NCBI GenBank assembly: GCA_052389435.1
Contig: JBQTIB010000192.1
Span: 1-13,928 of the forward strand
Source of the DNA: JBQTKD01 sp052389435
Lineage (GTDB): Bacteria > Actinomycetota > Actinomycetes > Sporichthyales > Sporichthyaceae
Reading direction: 5' to 3'
DNA: 13,928 nt
Numbering within the stretch: the stretch's first letter is position 1; every line of letters starts with the position of its first letter. Below, piece by piece: positions 13,687 to 13,928 of this stretch. A program made the position numbers and the translations under genes. A model generated the notes under the pieces. That model was not told where the DNA came from, did no database searches, and saw nothing but the letters and a program-made list of their open reading frames with translations.

Positions 13687-13797
13687 ATGCTGGGTCTTCT
13701 CGGTACCTTCCTCTCCGGCGCCAAGGCCGCGACCGTTTCCTACGTCTTCGGCCCGGTTGCCGCGTTCGTCGGCGGGACCGTCGGCTTCATCTTCTAA
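13687..13797 (+). CDS. 36-residue hydrophobic small membrane protein
   Basis: I do not recognise it. ATG at 13687 has AAGGGG with ideal 6-base spacing, and the frame ends in TAA. The 36 residues contain a single Lys, no Arg, no acidic residue and no Cys. Two hydrophobic, Gly-rich segments, MLGLLGTFLSG and YVFGPVAAFVGGTVGFIF, flank AKAATVS. Gly-x-x-x-Gly-like spacing suggests helix packing in a membrane. Codon use (GGT, GTT, CTC, TCC, ACC, TTC, stop TAA) looks like that of a highly expressed gene. An in-frame upstream GTG at 13510 would give 95 residues, but it has no ribosome site and the added part is not protein-like. It has its own promoter-like sequence, long leader and terminator, so it is a stand-alone unit. 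Possible roles include a pore-forming or envelope peptide, a small regulator of a membrane protein, or a toxin; none is shown. Confidence 0.75.
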   Translation: MLGLLGTFLSGAKAATVSYVFGPVAAFVGGTVGFIF

Positions 13798-13812
13798 AGA
13801 GCACCGCAAAGA

Positions 13813-13860
13813 ACAACGCGGGCTGCGGGGCGCCATCATCGCCCCGCCGCCCGCCGTTGT
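13813..13860 (+). terminator. terminator hairpin after the small ORF
   Basis: ACAACG/CGTTGT at the base, GGGC/GCCC in the middle and CGGGGCG/CGCCCCG at the top form one long stem with small bulges around CCATCAT. It begins 16 bases after the TAA. A short T-containing tract (GTTGTGTCTGT) follows. It supports 13687-13797 being an independent transcript. Confidence 0.82.
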
Positions 13861-13868
13861 GTCTGTAG

Positions 13869-13893
13869 CCGGGTCGAACGTATCCGACCCCGG
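13869..13893. promoter_or_regulatory. second hairpin downstream of the small ORF
   Basis: CCGGGTCG (13869-13876) pairs with CGACCCCGG (13885-13893) with one bulged C, around an 8-base loop. It is either a back-up terminator or part of the leader of a gene beyond the window. Confidence 0.45.
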
Positions 13894-13899
13894 ATCGGC

Positions 13900-13927
13900 C
13901 CGGGGCAAAAAGGAGGGTTCGCCCCGG
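13900..13927 (+). promoter_or_regulatory. hairpin presenting a Shine-Dalgarno-like loop at the window edge
   Basis: CCGGGGC (13900-13906) pairs with GCCCCGG (13921-13927); the loop is AAAAAGGAGGGTTC and contains GGAGG. The window ends here, so whether a start codon follows cannot be seen. Confidence 0.4.
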
Positions 13928-13928
13928 C

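Overview
The window is GC-rich chromosomal DNA with a strong G/C bias at third codon positions, frequent GTG starts and actinobacterial gene content. Gene order points to a mycolic-acid actinobacterium (Corynebacteriales/Mycobacteriales). The block [M23 peptidase] <-> sucC-sucD ... perM-purN-purH has the order I recall for M. tuberculosis Rv0950c-Rv0957, and folD-DUF3017 matches Rv3356c-Rv3355c. The malate dehydrogenase is the LDH-like type, not the mycobacterial type, so I lean to Gordonia or a relative. That is a guess from recall, not from a search.

Layout, left to right. Minus-strand housekeeping block (80-8218), in transcription order: perM (DUF6350 cell-division membrane protein), purN, purH, an unrecognised single-pass membrane protein, folD, a small DUF3017 membrane protein and LDH-like mdh. 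purN and purH overlap by 4 bases (ATGA). Next comes a plus-strand three-helix membrane protein of unknown function (about 8427-9071), which shares a terminator with the convergent sucC-sucD operon (minus, 9128-11211). A plus-strand membrane-anchored M23/LytM-type peptidase (11619-13085) is divergent from sucC. After its 16-bp-stem terminator lies about 600 bases with no recognisable long gene. That stretch holds a promoter-like sequence and a roughly 270-base hairpin-rich leader ending at a 36-codon hydrophobic small ORF (13687-13797), which is followed by its own terminator hairpin.

How the genes connect. FolD makes 10-formyl-tetrahydrofolate, which PurN and PurH consume in purine synthesis. 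SucCD and Mdh are TCA-cycle enzymes. PerM and the M23 protein belong to envelope and cell-division biology. This is a core-genome neighbourhood: I see no transposase, integrase, phage gene, CRISPR array, tRNA or rRNA.

The least explained parts are the small ORF and its structured leader; a 62-base near-perfect palindrome between perM and the divergent membrane gene; a 53-base-period tandem repeat that overlaps the folD stop codon; the 538-residue unrecognised bitopic protein and the palindromes upstream of it; and the repeated basic motif in the cytoplasmic part of the M23 protein.
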